A program made the translations under genes and the position numbers. Shown here piece by piece: positions 1-7,419 of a DNA stretch of 8,607 nucleotides. Position 1 is the stretch's first letter; every line of letters starts with the position of its first letter. Source of the DNA: SXXH01 sp041165735 (lineage in GTDB: Bacteria > Planctomycetota > UBA1135 > GCA-002686595); assembly GCA_046341775.1 (NCBI GenBank), contig JBKDQQ010000049.1, forward strand, positions 1 to 8,607, given 5' to 3'. Under the pieces are notes generated by a model that saw only the letters and a list, made by a program, of their open reading frames with translations, was not told the DNA's origin and searched no databases.

Positions 1-1124
1 CGGCGGTCCTCCTCCTTGGTCCTCACCGATTGCTTGGCGGCATGCTTGCAGGCGCTCGTCCAATCGAGGGTGTGGGGGCCCGCGGAATAGTAGCCGAGCT
101 TCACCGCGCCACTTCCGGTGGTCGTTTTGACCGGGTGGTGCTTGCTCAAGGCCTGTTCAAGTTGCTTGGACGCGCCTCCACCGAAGAGCAGCACGTGGTT
201 TGTGCGTGCCCATTCTCTCGCGGGAACAGCACCCAACTGCAGCGCACGATGGTAGGCGTAGGACCACATCTGCGCGAGGTGGCCCGCGATGTAGGAGCAC
301 TCGTCGGGTTTGTAGGTGCGTCGGATGGACTTGTCGATGTCGCAGTCAAGCAACAAGCGGAACTGGTCGCGCTTGAAGATCAAGCTGAGTTCCACCGTTC
401 CACCACCGACATCGACCAGGTTGTACAAGCCCGGTGCCCTCTCCGGGTCCAATTGGAGCGGCATCATGCCTGCCAAAGTTTCTGGCAGCACCTCGAAGTT
501 CCGTTCCGTTTCAGGCGGGACGGGCAGTCGCAAGTATTTGAGCAGTTCAGCAAAGGCTGAAGCAGCATGCAGTCGCTGGACGGGCGGGTACTCGGCCAAT
601 TTCCTGGCGCCCAGCATCGCGGCGTGCGTGACGCGCTCATACAACTCCCTCAGGCGCGGATCCTCGTGCTGGTCCATGGGAGCGGGTATGGCAACCATCA
701 GCGGGTACCAGCCGCCTATGCCGAAGGTGCGGTCGAGTGCGCGACGGATCTGGTCCAACACCCATGTGAGATGTGCTGCGACCACGAGCATTCGCGCTTC
801 ATTCCAATTGCACTTCGGCATCAACGGTTCCAGCGGCCCGAGCGTTCGCGCGCTGTCCAAGAGGAGCATCTTGATGCCGTAGAGTCGTTGCTCGATAGGC
901 AAGCTGCGCGCATGTTCGCTGAACACCAGATCGCCGTTGTCGGCGCCGATGACGGAAGGTATGCCGAACCACGGATACGGTCCATCCAACGCATGCCCAT
1001 GATTGGCGGCGTCAGGGGCCGGCCAGTCGACGAGCACGGTGCCCTTGATCGAATACGAGTCGTCCCGGTACACGACCTTCGTCGAGTGCGTGCCGAAGTC
1101 GACTCCTATGGTCAGTTCCTTCAT
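1..1124 (-). CDS. Hsp70/actin-fold ATPase, partial (C-terminus off left edge)
   Basis: The reading frame is open from the ATG at 1124 to the left edge (374 codons, no stop), so the gene is incomplete. The N-terminus reads MKELTIGVDFGTHSTKVVYR, a phosphate-1 loop (D9-F-G-T12) typical of the Hsp70/actin/sugar-kinase superfamily. A phosphate-2 motif DVGGGT begins at D238, and an adenosine-type motif FGGGAS has its glycines at about 315-317. These three motifs in order indicate a nucleotide-binding ATPase of the Hsp70-like type. The phosphate-2 to adenosine spacing is only about 77 residues, shorter than I recall for DnaK, so this is not a housekeeping DnaK. No signal peptide is seen, so it is probably cytoplasmic. 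It starts directly after the SNF2 helicase stop, which points to a shared operon and related function. The partner and substrate are unknown. Family assignment is firm; a defence role is inference. Confidence 0.85.
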   Translation of the reverse strand, partial: MKELTIGVDFGTHSTKVVYRDDSYSIKGTVLVDWPAPDAANHGHALDGPYPWFGIPSVIGADNGDLVFSEHARSLPIEQRLYGIKMLLLDSARTLGPLEPLMPKCNWNEARMLVVAAHLTWVLDQIRRALDRTFGIGGWYPLMVAIPAPMDQHEDPRLRELYERVTHAAMLGARKLAEYPPVQRLHAASAFAELLKYLRLPVPPETERNFEVLPETLAGMMPLQLDPERAPGLYNLVDVGGGTVELSLIFKRDQFRLLLDCDIDKSIRRTYKPDECSYIAGHLAQMWSYAYHRALQLGAVPAREWARTNHVLLFGGGASKQLEQALSKHHPVKTTTGSGAVKLGYYSAGPHTLDWTSACKHAAKQSVRTKEEDR

Positions 1125-1134
1125 TCAGGATCCT
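1125..1134 (-). promoter_or_regulatory. Shine-Dalgarno and stop/start junction coupling helicase to Hsp70-like gene
   Basis: Read on the minus strand the junction is AGGA-TCC-TGA-ATG. TGA (1127-1125) ends the helicase and ATG (1124-1122) begins the ATPase with no base between. AGGA (1134-1131) lies 6 nt before the ATG, inside the helicase coding sequence. The arrangement fixes the ATPase start and suggests translational coupling. Confidence 0.75.
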
Positions 1135-4100
1135 GCATGCACGACCGTGGCGAGGCAGATCGCGATCGGGTCGTCTGACATCGCGACACGAATGTGGCCG
1201 TCCCGCTCAAGCGCCTGATGCGCGCGTTGCCGGACATCTGCCGCCTTCTGCCTTCCCGCGGCGATCAGGCCGCGCATCCTCGTGGCTGCACCTGATTGCG
1301 CCGCTGCCGCCTCGCGCCGTTCCTCGACCTCCATTTGGAATGTGAATTCGGCCTCGATGCGGGCTGCTCGACGGTCTCGCAGGAAGTCCGCCTCGGTTTG
1401 GAGGCGCTCGTCCAGGCGCACGTATTCTTCTTGGGCAAGCGTGTTGACGGTCTGGGCCAGTTGCTCGACATCGGACTTGGTCAAAGCGGGGCCGCCGGCA
1501 CGATCGCCGATGGTCAGCATGAGGTGGAGCAGCCGCTCCGATGATTCGGGATCGAGCGCGGTCCCATGCCTGTCGACGGCGATCGTGTAGAGTTGACTGC
1601 GGGCACCGAGTCCGTCCACAGTGAACCGGAAGGTGGCGACCAGGTATTCGCCAGCGGGGATGGTTTGGCGGTCGCGGAGGGCATCTTGGCTCAAGACCAG
1701 CATGCCGGTTCCGCAGCGTCTGGCCGGGTCCTCCAGCAGCTCCTCCAAATGTTGGGCTGCCACCTGCAGCAGCGGATGGGTCGTGTTGACCAGATCCAAT
1801 TCCGGGTGTTGGTAAGCGACATCGCCCTCGGTCGTGAACCGGTACATGTCCTCCTTGACATGCCTGCGCAGCGCGTTGACGACCTCGGTCGAATACCGCG
1901 CAAGCACTGCTTGTTGAACCTTCGCTGTGAATCGGAAGCGGAAATGCCCACCTGTTTCGAACAGCAACCGGTTCTCGACATCGATGCGGCCAAGGAATCC
2001 CTCGATCACTGTTTGGATCGCCTGCGGTGTCACGTAGCGGCCTAGCCGACTGACGCGATCCAGCTCGTCCTTCACATAATCGTCGTGGCCCACGAGCCGG
2101 TCTGCCTGCGACTCCAGGTCGTCTTGCTCCTGGCGCTGCCGCTCGATGGCCTCGGTTGTCTGGCGGATCTTGTTCTGCTCCTCCTCCACGCTGAGCCGAT
2201 TGATGAGCACGTCGCGTCTCAGCTCCTCGAGCTTCTGGCCGATGATCGCTTCCAGCGGCCCGATGCTGCGCTCGAAGATGTTGATGCGTGAATAAAGCCG
2301 AGCCAAGACTCTCTCTTCGATCGTCCCTTTGACCACCAGGCTGAAGATCTTGATGACCGGGGCGGCTTGGCCGAAGCGGTCGAGACGCCCGATGCGCTGC
2401 TCCACCGTCATCGGGTTCCATGGCAGGTCGTAGTTGATGAGCGTGTCGCAGAACTGGAAGTCCAGACCCTCGCTTCCGACCTCCGTGGAGATCATCACGC
2501 GCACGGACGGGTCCTCCTTGAATGCGCGCACGCGCTTGAGGCGCTCATTGCGCTCCGGATCGCGCGACGAGCCAGGTACGTCGCCGGCGATGCGCAAGCA
2601 GGGGATGCCACGCTTGCGCAGCTCCTCTTCGAGGTAGATGGATGTTCCGACGAAGTAGGTGAAGATCAACGCCTTGCTGCCAGCGGCCAGCATCGATCTG
2701 TCGCCGATGATGCGGAGGAGTTCCCCGAGCTTGGAGTCCCGTTGCGGCGCGCTGGAGACAGGCATGTCGGTGACCTGCTCGTCGGTGTCGTCGCTCTGGC
2801 TGTCGGACGGCAGGTCGGACCGCAAGTCCGTGTCGATTGCAGCCGATCCGGAGTTTGCTTGGCGCAGGTACGCCCAGAGTGAACTTGCCGCCATGCGTTC
2901 GCGCGCCATGCGGGCGAAGTCGCTGCCGGATCCACGGTTTGCGGTTTGGTAGAGCTGCGATTCCTCCATCGACCATTCGATGGGCAGGATGTGGGACCTG
3001 CGCACCGCTGCGTTCAGCTGTACTTCGCGCTTGCGGGCACGCGTCATGATGCCGCTGGTTGCATGGAGTCGCTCCAGCCTCCTGTCCAGGTCTAGCCAAT
3101 CCCTGGATGTGCGTGGATTGGCGCGCTGCAATTCGTCAATGACTTCGCGGACAAGCTTCGACCCGGATGTGGCGCTGTTTCGGCGGAACGCCCGGTGCGC
3201 GTGCTCGGCGGCCGATTTCAGTGCGTTCGGATCCCTGCGACGCAAGATGGCTTGTGCCTGGACTACACCCTCGTTGTCCGCCATCGCCATTTCGAACTGA
3301 CGGGCATCCGTGTACTCCTGGGCGTGCAGCAATTGGAATTGGTGGAACAGGTCCGCGCGATGCAGCTGGATGGGCGTTGCGCTGAGAAACACCGCCGCGC
3401 CCGCTCCGGAAACCACGCGTTCGATGGCCTCGAAGGACAAGGTCTCCGGATTCCGGACATGGTGCGATTCGTCGAGGATCAGGAGATCCAGATTGCCCAA
3501 TGCCAGCATCAGTTTGTCGGTGACACCCCTGATCCGCAGCGACTGCAGGGACACGATTGCTCGGAGCTTGGGCACATCGGCGCCGTTTTCCACTCGAGCT
3601 GCATGTCTGCGCAGTTCGTTCGCTCCCCAAACATCGAATTCGTAGCCGAACTTGCCGAGGAGTTCTTCGCGCCACTTTTCGGTCAATCGTGACGGGCACA
3701 CCACGAGGACGCGTTTGAGCGGGGCTCGTGCATCCAGCTCGGTCAAGATCAGTCCCGCCTCGATCGTCTTGCCAAGTCCGACTTCATCGGCGATCAGCAG
3801 TCGCCGGTGGTCGCTGTTGAGAATCTTCAGCAGCGGGCGGTACTGGTGCGCTTGGAACTGGACGCGCTGGGCATTGAAGCTGAACACCGTGGAGCGGGTA
3901 TTGGTGTCGCGCTTGAGCCGCGCCACAGCCTGCGCACGCCGGAATGCGTCGATGGCCTCGATTCGGCCCTCCGCGACCGCAGCCCATGCAGTTGGCGAAG
4001 TGGGGCTTATAGGCAGCAGGTCCTTTTCAAATAGCCGCTGTTGGCTGGCTGCGAAGCGAACCAAGTAAATCCACCTGCCACTACTACGCGAGGGCGGGCC

Positions 4101-4196
4101 CTGCACGATCCCGAGTCCCCGTTCACGGGTGCTGTCGACGACCTCGTCGCCGTCCTTGAACTTGGGCGGGGTTGATATGTTGCTGTCGTTCAGCAT
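1125..4196 (-). CDS. SNF2/RapA (HepA)-type DEAD/DEAH-box helicase, 1023 aa
   Basis: This is a complete superfamily-2 SNF2-type ATPase that probably translocates on or remodels double-stranded DNA. Residues 13-62 look like a small beta-barrel (KOW/tudor/CarD-like) with the pattern DGDEVV, GLGIV and IYLVRF. The ATPase core has motif I ADEVGLGKT (136-144), motif Ia VLVVCPSRL, motif II DESH (242-245) and motif III SATP (272-275). The second RecA lobe has IFTYF (511-515), motif V STEVGSEGLDF (570-580) and motif VI QRIGRLDRFGQ (600-610). An acidic, Ser/Asp-rich linker lies at about 450-485. Residues 640-705 and 920-995 are charged and likely coiled coil, flanking an unassigned region. The start at 4196 has no clear Shine-Dalgarno, but it places the beta-barrel near the N-terminus and no better upstream Met is seen. 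It is first in the visible operon and coupled to the Hsp70-like gene. Similar helicases occur in phage-defence islands (DISARM DrmD, Dpd DpdE), but I cannot assign it to one of these. Confidence 0.93.
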   Translation of the reverse strand: MLNDSNISTPPKFKDGDEVVDSTRERGLGIVQGPPSRSSGRWIYLVRFAASQQRLFEKDLLPISPTSPTAWAAVAEGRIEAIDAFRRAQAVARLKRDTNTRSTVFSFNAQRVQFQAHQYRPLLKILNSDHRRLLIADEVGLGKTIEAGLILTELDARAPLKRVLVVCPSRLTEKWREELLGKFGYEFDVWGANELRRHAARVENGADVPKLRAIVSLQSLRIRGVTDKLMLALGNLDLLILDESHHVRNPETLSFEAIERVVSGAGAAVFLSATPIQLHRADLFHQFQLLHAQEYTDARQFEMAMADNEGVVQAQAILRRRDPNALKSAAEHAHRAFRRNSATSGSKLVREVIDELQRANPRTSRDWLDLDRRLERLHATSGIMTRARKREVQLNAAVRRSHILPIEWSMEESQLYQTANRGSGSDFARMARERMAASSLWAYLRQANSGSAAIDTDLRSDLPSDSQSDDTDEQVTDMPVSSAPQRDSKLGELLRIIGDRSMLAAGSKALIFTYFVGTSIYLEEELRKRGIPCLRIAGDVPGSSRDPERNERLKRVRAFKEDPSVRVMISTEVGSEGLDFQFCDTLINYDLPWNPMTVEQRIGRLDRFGQAAPVIKIFSLVVKGTIEERVLARLYSRINIFERSIGPLEAIIGQKLEELRRDVLINRLSVEEEQNKIRQTTEAIERQRQEQDDLESQADRLVGHDDYVKDELDRVSRLGRYVTPQAIQTVIEGFLGRIDVENRLLFETGGHFRFRFTAKVQQAVLARYSTEVVNALRRHVKEDMYRFTTEGDVAYQHPELDLVNTTHPLLQVAAQHLEELLEDPARRCGTGMLVLSQDALRDRQTIPAGEYLVATFRFTVDGLGARSQLYTIAVDRHGTALDPESSERLLHLMLTIGDRAGGPALTKSDVEQLAQTVNTLAQEEYVRLDERLQTEADFLRDRRAARIEAEFTFQMEVEERREAAAAQSGAATRMRGLIAAGRQKAADVRQRAHQALERDGHIRVAMSDDPIAICLATVVHAGS

Positions 4197-4522
4197 GGGG
4201 TTCGCAGTTGCGTTTTGCTGGTGCTTTGCCTGTTGGGGGGTACGCTGACGTCATTGCGTCGGCCGTCATGTTTCTGCGCAGCTCTCGCGCGACCATCATG
4301 CGCGGTTGCGAGAGTGCGTAGATGTTCATGGCGCCAGGGCTACATGGTCGCACTGCCCGGTGGTGGGCCTCACTGCGTGCGTGGTGGCTACCTGATCGTG
4401 CGGACTGGGAAGGCACGACCTCTGTTTCCGTTGCTGCTCTCCATCTTGGCCAACATCGGGTTGTGCGAGTCGGGCATTTGAGGCTCCATCAGACCGTGAG
4501 CGTCGCGGCTTCGTTCTGAAGG

Positions 4523-4540
4523 ATTGACTACCTTGTCAAT
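4523..4540. promoter_or_regulatory. Inverted repeat ATTGAC-N6-GTCAAT, candidate operator overlapping a -35 hexamer
   Basis: The arms ATTGAC (4523-4528) and GTCAAT (4535-4540) are perfect inverted repeats around the spacer TACCTT. On the minus strand the site contains TTGACA, a consensus -35 box that would drive the helicase operon with a leader of roughly 300 nt. On the plus strand it contains TTGACT. The site is AT-rich for its surroundings and sits between divergent genes, as expected of a dimeric regulator's operator. No good -10 follows in either direction, so promoter function is uncertain. Confidence 0.35.
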
Positions 4541-4567
4541 TCTCCCTCCGGTGCTGGAGAGCGTCTA

Positions 4568-4597
4568 GTGGGGCGGACACCCTGTGTCTGACCCCAC
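4568..4597. repeat. REP-like hairpin (13-bp stem, CCT loop)
   Basis: GTGGGGCGGACAC (4568-4580) pairs with GTGTCTG-A-CCCCAC (4584-4597) across a CCT loop. The stem has one bulged A at 4591 and one G-U pair. The minus-strand arm contains GGGGTCAGACAC, which resembles hairpin repeats I recall being scattered in many GC-rich bacterial genomes near REP-associated (RAYT/IS200-like) transposases. No transposase is in the window. There is no T-run on either side, so it is a poor intrinsic terminator. Confidence 0.5.
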
Positions 4598-4669
4598 GGC
4601 CCGCCCCGCCGAGCCCCGCCCATCTCGCCGTTCCCGCCGCTGCTCGCTTCCCGCTATCCTCTTTGCGCC

Positions 4670-6835
4670 ATGACCACCCCCCGCACCCTGCTCGTCGCCT
4701 CGCTCTTCCTCGTCGGCTGCCAGGCCGGCATGTCGTCCATGTCGCCTGCACCGCGGGTGGACGGGCCGAAGGAATGGACCGCCTCTTCGTCGCGGGGCAG
4801 GGCGTTCGAGATTCCCGACCTCTATCGGGTCGAGACGCCGGGGGGCATCGATCTGTCGAGCGATGGCGAGACGATGGTGTACGCGGTGCGGCGCACCGAT
4901 CTCGTGGCGGGCAAGAGCAGCTCGCAGATCTACATGTCGCGGCGCGACGGGAGCGAGTGCCGGGCGCTGACGGCGGAGGGGAAGAACGACAGTGCGCCGC
5001 AGTTCACGCCGGATGGCAAGCGCATCTTGTTCATGAGCACGCGCTCGGGCTCGTCGCAGGTGTGGACGATGCCCGTCGATGGCGGCGAGCCGACGCAGTT
5101 GACGAACTTCGGCCCCGGCGTGTCGGATCCGGTGCAGAGCGCGGATGGGCGCTACCTCGCGGTGAGCGCGAGCGTGTTCCCCGAGTGCGGCATCGACGAG
5201 GACTGCAACAAGAAGAACGCCAAGGGCGTCGACGAGGGCAAGCTCAAGGTGCATGTGGCCGACGAGCTCCTGTACCGCCACTGGACTTCGTGGGGCGACG
5301 GGCGCGTCAGCCATGTGCTGCTCGTCGACGCGGCGAGCGGCAAGGTGTTGAAGGACTTGACGCCCGGCAAGTGGGAATCGCCGACCTTCTCGCTCGGCGG
5401 CGTCGGGTACGCGTTGACGCCCGATGGCGAGCACCTCGTCTACACCTGCAACCGCGACAAGGACCAGGCGTCGAGCACCAACGCCGACCTGTGGATCGTG
5501 CCGACCGCCGGCGAGATCACCGCGGCGAGCGCCCGCAACTTGACGGCCGACAACCTTGGTTGGGACGGCAATCCGGTGGTGTCGCCGGATGGCGCGCGCG
5601 TGGCGTTCTTGTCGCAGGCGCAGGCGGGCTACGAGTCCGACCTGAAGCGCTTGAGCATCGTCGACCTCTCGAGCGGCGCGGTGCGGCGCGTCACCGATCG
5701 CGACAGCTTCGACGACATGATCAACAGCGTGGCGTGGACCTCGGACGGGGTGGACCTCGTGTTCGAGGCCGACCACCGCGGGCGCACGCCCCTCTTCAGC
5801 GTGCCGGCGAAGGGCGGCGCGAAGCCGTGGCAGGTGCTGAAGGACGGCACGATCGGCGAGTACCACCTGACGCGCAATAGCGGCATCGTCTACACGCGGC
5901 GCACCATCCAGGATCCGCCGGAGATCTGGACCTGCGATGCGTTCGGCGGCGGGCGCACGCGCGTCACCACGCTGAACGAGGACCTCCAGCAGGAGCTCGA
6001 CCTGCGCCCGGCGCAAGAGCTGTGGATCGAGGGCGAGGGCGGGTACAAGATCCACTGCTTCGTCGTCACGCCGCACGGCTTCGATCCGACGAAGAAGTAC
6101 CCGCTCGTGTTGAACGTGCACGGCGGGCCCCAATCGCAATGGAGCGACGGCTTCCGCGGCGATTGGCAGGTCTACTCGGCCAAGGGCTACGTGACGGCCT
6201 TCGCCAACCCGACCGGTTCCACCGGCTATGGCCAGGACTACACCGACGCCATCGCGCGCGATTGGGGCGGGCGCGTGTACCGCGACTTGATGCGCGTCAC
6301 CGACGCGTTGGAGGAACTGCCCTTCGTCGACAAGGACCGCATGGGCGCGATGGGTTGGTCCTACGGCGGCTACATGATGATGTGGATGCAGGGCCAGACC
6401 GATCGGTTCAAGTGCCAAGCGGCGATGATGGGCCTCTACGACATGACCAGCTTCTACGGCGCGACCGAGGAGTTGTGGTTCCCGGAGCACGATCTGGGCG
6501 GAGCGCCGTGGGAGAGCGAGGACTACGAGACTTGGTCGCCGAGCTCGTATGTCAAGAACTTCAAGACGCCCGCGCTCGTGATCGGTGGCGAACTCGACTA
6601 TCGCGTGCCGTACACGCAGTCGCTCCAATACTTCACGGCGTTGCAGAAGATGGGCGTGCCTTCGCGGCTCGTCATGTTGCCGAACGCCGGGCACTGGCCG
6701 GCGTGGCACGAGATGGCGTTCTACTACGCGGCGCACCTCGAGTGGTTCGAGCAATGGCTCGGCGGCGGCGGTGCGCCGTGGGACCTCTTGGACCACCAGA
6801 GGAACCGCGCGAACTTCGCGCTGCCCGCGAAATAA
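4670..6835 (+). CDS. S9-family prolyl oligopeptidase/dipeptidyl-peptidase, predicted lipoprotein
   Basis: A complete 721-residue serine peptidase. The N-terminus has a short hydrophobic segment ending in the lipobox LVGC (Cys17), so the protein is probably exported and lipid-anchored, followed by a Ser/Pro-rich linker. Residues 45 to about 400 form repeats of TolB/WD-like beta-propeller type (SSDGETMVYAV, TPDGKRILFMS, SPDGARVAFLS). They include a Cys173-Cys179 loop and the segment LLYRHWTSWGDG seen in bacterial S9 peptidases. The C-terminal alpha/beta hydrolase has an oxyanion-region HGGP, the nucleophile motif GWSYGG (Ser564), Asp643 in GGELDYRVP and His675 in NAGHWPAW, giving a complete catalytic triad. 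The likely role is cleavage of short peptides in the periplasm. The exact S9 subfamily (DPP5/acylaminoacyl-peptidase-like) is not certain. No Shine-Dalgarno precedes the ATG. A TATCCT at 4655-4660 could be a -10 giving a nearly leaderless mRNA. Confidence 0.95.
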   Translation: MTTPRTLLVASLFLVGCQAGMSSMSPAPRVDGPKEWTASSSRGRAFEIPDLYRVETPGGIDLSSDGETMVYAVRRTDLVAGKSSSQIYMSRRDGSECRALTAEGKNDSAPQFTPDGKRILFMSTRSGSSQVWTMPVDGGEPTQLTNFGPGVSDPVQSADGRYLAVSASVFPECGIDEDCNKKNAKGVDEGKLKVHVADELLYRHWTSWGDGRVSHVLLVDAASGKVLKDLTPGKWESPTFSLGGVGYALTPDGEHLVYTCNRDKDQASSTNADLWIVPTAGEITAASARNLTADNLGWDGNPVVSPDGARVAFLSQAQAGYESDLKRLSIVDLSSGAVRRVTDRDSFDDMINSVAWTSDGVDLVFEADHRGRTPLFSVPAKGGAKPWQVLKDGTIGEYHLTRNSGIVYTRRTIQDPPEIWTCDAFGGGRTRVTTLNEDLQQELDLRPAQELWIEGEGGYKIHCFVVTPHGFDPTKKYPLVLNVHGGPQSQWSDGFRGDWQVYSAKGYVTAFANPTGSTGYGQDYTDAIARDWGGRVYRDLMRVTDALEELPFVDKDRMGAMGWSYGGYMMMWMQGQTDRFKCQAAMMGLYDMTSFYGATEELWFPEHDLGGAPWESEDYETWSPSSYVKNFKTPALVIGGELDYRVPYTQSLQYFTALQKMGVPSRLVMLPNAGHWPAWHEMAFYYAAHLEWFEQWLGGGGAPWDLLDHQRNRANFALPAK

Positions 6836-6883
6836 GCGGCGCGAGCGCTCTCCCATGGTCGTCGCGAGGTCGCGCAGGTCGCC

Positions 6884-7336
6884 ATGAAGTCGGTGGCTGT
6901 CGGCGTGCGCATCGACGCGCCCGCGTTGCGCGTGTGGGAGGTGTGTTCCGACATCGCCAACGCGGCCGACACCATCCCCGACATCACGAAGATCGAGTTC
7001 CTCGGCGAATCGCGCCAAGGCGTGGGCACGCGCTGGCGCGAGACGCGCCTCATGTCCGGCCGCGAGGTGACCGAGGTGCTCGAGATCGCGGAGTGGCATC
7101 CGCCCGAGTCCTATGTCGTCGTCGCGCGGCACCACGGCCACGAGTTCCGCGCCGTGGTGCGCGTCGCGTCCGACGGGACCGGGGCGCGGCTCGAGTACGA
7201 CTTCGCCGCTCGACCGCTGACCTTCGCCGGACGCGTGGCGGGGGCGTTGCTCGGGCCGTTGACGCGCGGGACCTTGGTGCGGGCGTTGACCGCCGAGCTC
7301 GCGGCGATCAAGCGGCGCTGCGAAGCGCGTGACTGA
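6884..7336 (+). CDS. SRPBCC/polyketide cyclase-like (START-fold) protein
   Basis: A 150-residue protein with the pattern of the SRPBCC superfamily. It begins with VAVGVRIDAPALRVWEV, the common opening beta strand followed by 'APA..VW..', and then has DIANAADTIPDI and IEFLGE. It continues with alternating strands (GTRWRETRLM, EVTEVLEIAEW, SYVVVARHHGHEF, RLEYDFAA) and ends in a long amphipathic helix (about 118-150). Such proteins bind hydrophobic ligands or act as cyclases or aromatase-like enzymes; the ligand here is unknown. No signal peptide is present, so it is probably cytoplasmic. AGGT (6876-6879) lies 4 nt before the ATG as a weak Shine-Dalgarno. It starts 48 bp after the peptidase stop on the same strand and may be co-transcribed, although the two share no evident function. 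Confidence 0.85.
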   Translation: MKSVAVGVRIDAPALRVWEVCSDIANAADTIPDITKIEFLGESRQGVGTRWRETRLMSGREVTEVLEIAEWHPPESYVVVARHHGHEFRAVVRVASDGTGARLEYDFAARPLTFAGRVAGALLGPLTRGTLVRALTAELAAIKRRCEARD

Positions 7337-7395
7337 GCGCGGGGCGCGGACCGACGAGCGCGGCGGGTGGTCGCGCGGCGCGCTGGTCTAGGGGC

Positions 7396-7419
7396 GGGGA
7401 CGCAGCAGGGGACGCAGGA
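7396..7419. repeat. 12-bp tandem repeat, two copies
   Basis: GGGGACGCAGCA (7396-7407) is followed at once by GGGGACGCAGGA (7408-7419), with one mismatch. It lies about 60 bp after the SRPBCC stop in G-rich non-coding sequence. It is short enough to be slippage and carries no sign of function. Confidence 0.5.

Larger units (their letters stand above)
4197..4669. other. Divergent intergenic region between helicase operon and S9 peptidase gene
   Basis: These 473 bp separate the minus-strand helicase start from the plus-strand peptidase start. Open frames in it (for example 4215-4481 plus, 4123-4416 minus) have compositions unlike real proteins and no supporting start signals, so I see no gene. 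It holds the ATTGAC inverted repeat, the hairpin at 4568-4597 and a perfect 8-bp palindrome TGACGTCA at 4246-4253, about 50 bp before the helicase start. It should contain both divergent promoters, but only the TTGACA at 4539-4534 (minus) is close to consensus, and its matching -10 position is poor. Confidence 0.6.

Noticed and set aside
30..1178. Plus-strand open frames (30-560, 316-882, 567-1178) opposite the Hsp70-like gene
   Set aside because: The minus strand is continuously open with DFGT and DVGGGT motifs across this interval. The plus frames have no recognisable content.
1207..2421. 404-codon open frame on the minus strand in a different frame from the helicase
   Set aside because: It is a +1/-1 shadow of the helicase gene, Arg/Pro/Gly-rich and without motifs. 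The helicase frame carries motifs V and VI in the same DNA.
4123..4416. 97-codon minus-strand open frame overlapping the helicase start, as a possible small upstream gene
   Set aside because: It overlaps the helicase N-terminus out of frame, is His/Arg/Pro-rich and has no domain or Shine-Dalgarno.
4565..7141. 858-codon open frame on the minus strand opposite the S9 peptidase and the start of the SRPBCC gene
   Set aside because: Its product is dominated by Arg, His, Ala, Val and Leu in a pattern expected from antisense reading of GC-rich codons. The plus strand encodes a clear catalytic-triad enzyme there.
6022..7332. 436-codon plus-strand open frame overlapping the peptidase and SRPBCC genes
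   Set aside because: Arg-rich shadow frame. Both overlapped genes have recognisable domains in their own frames.
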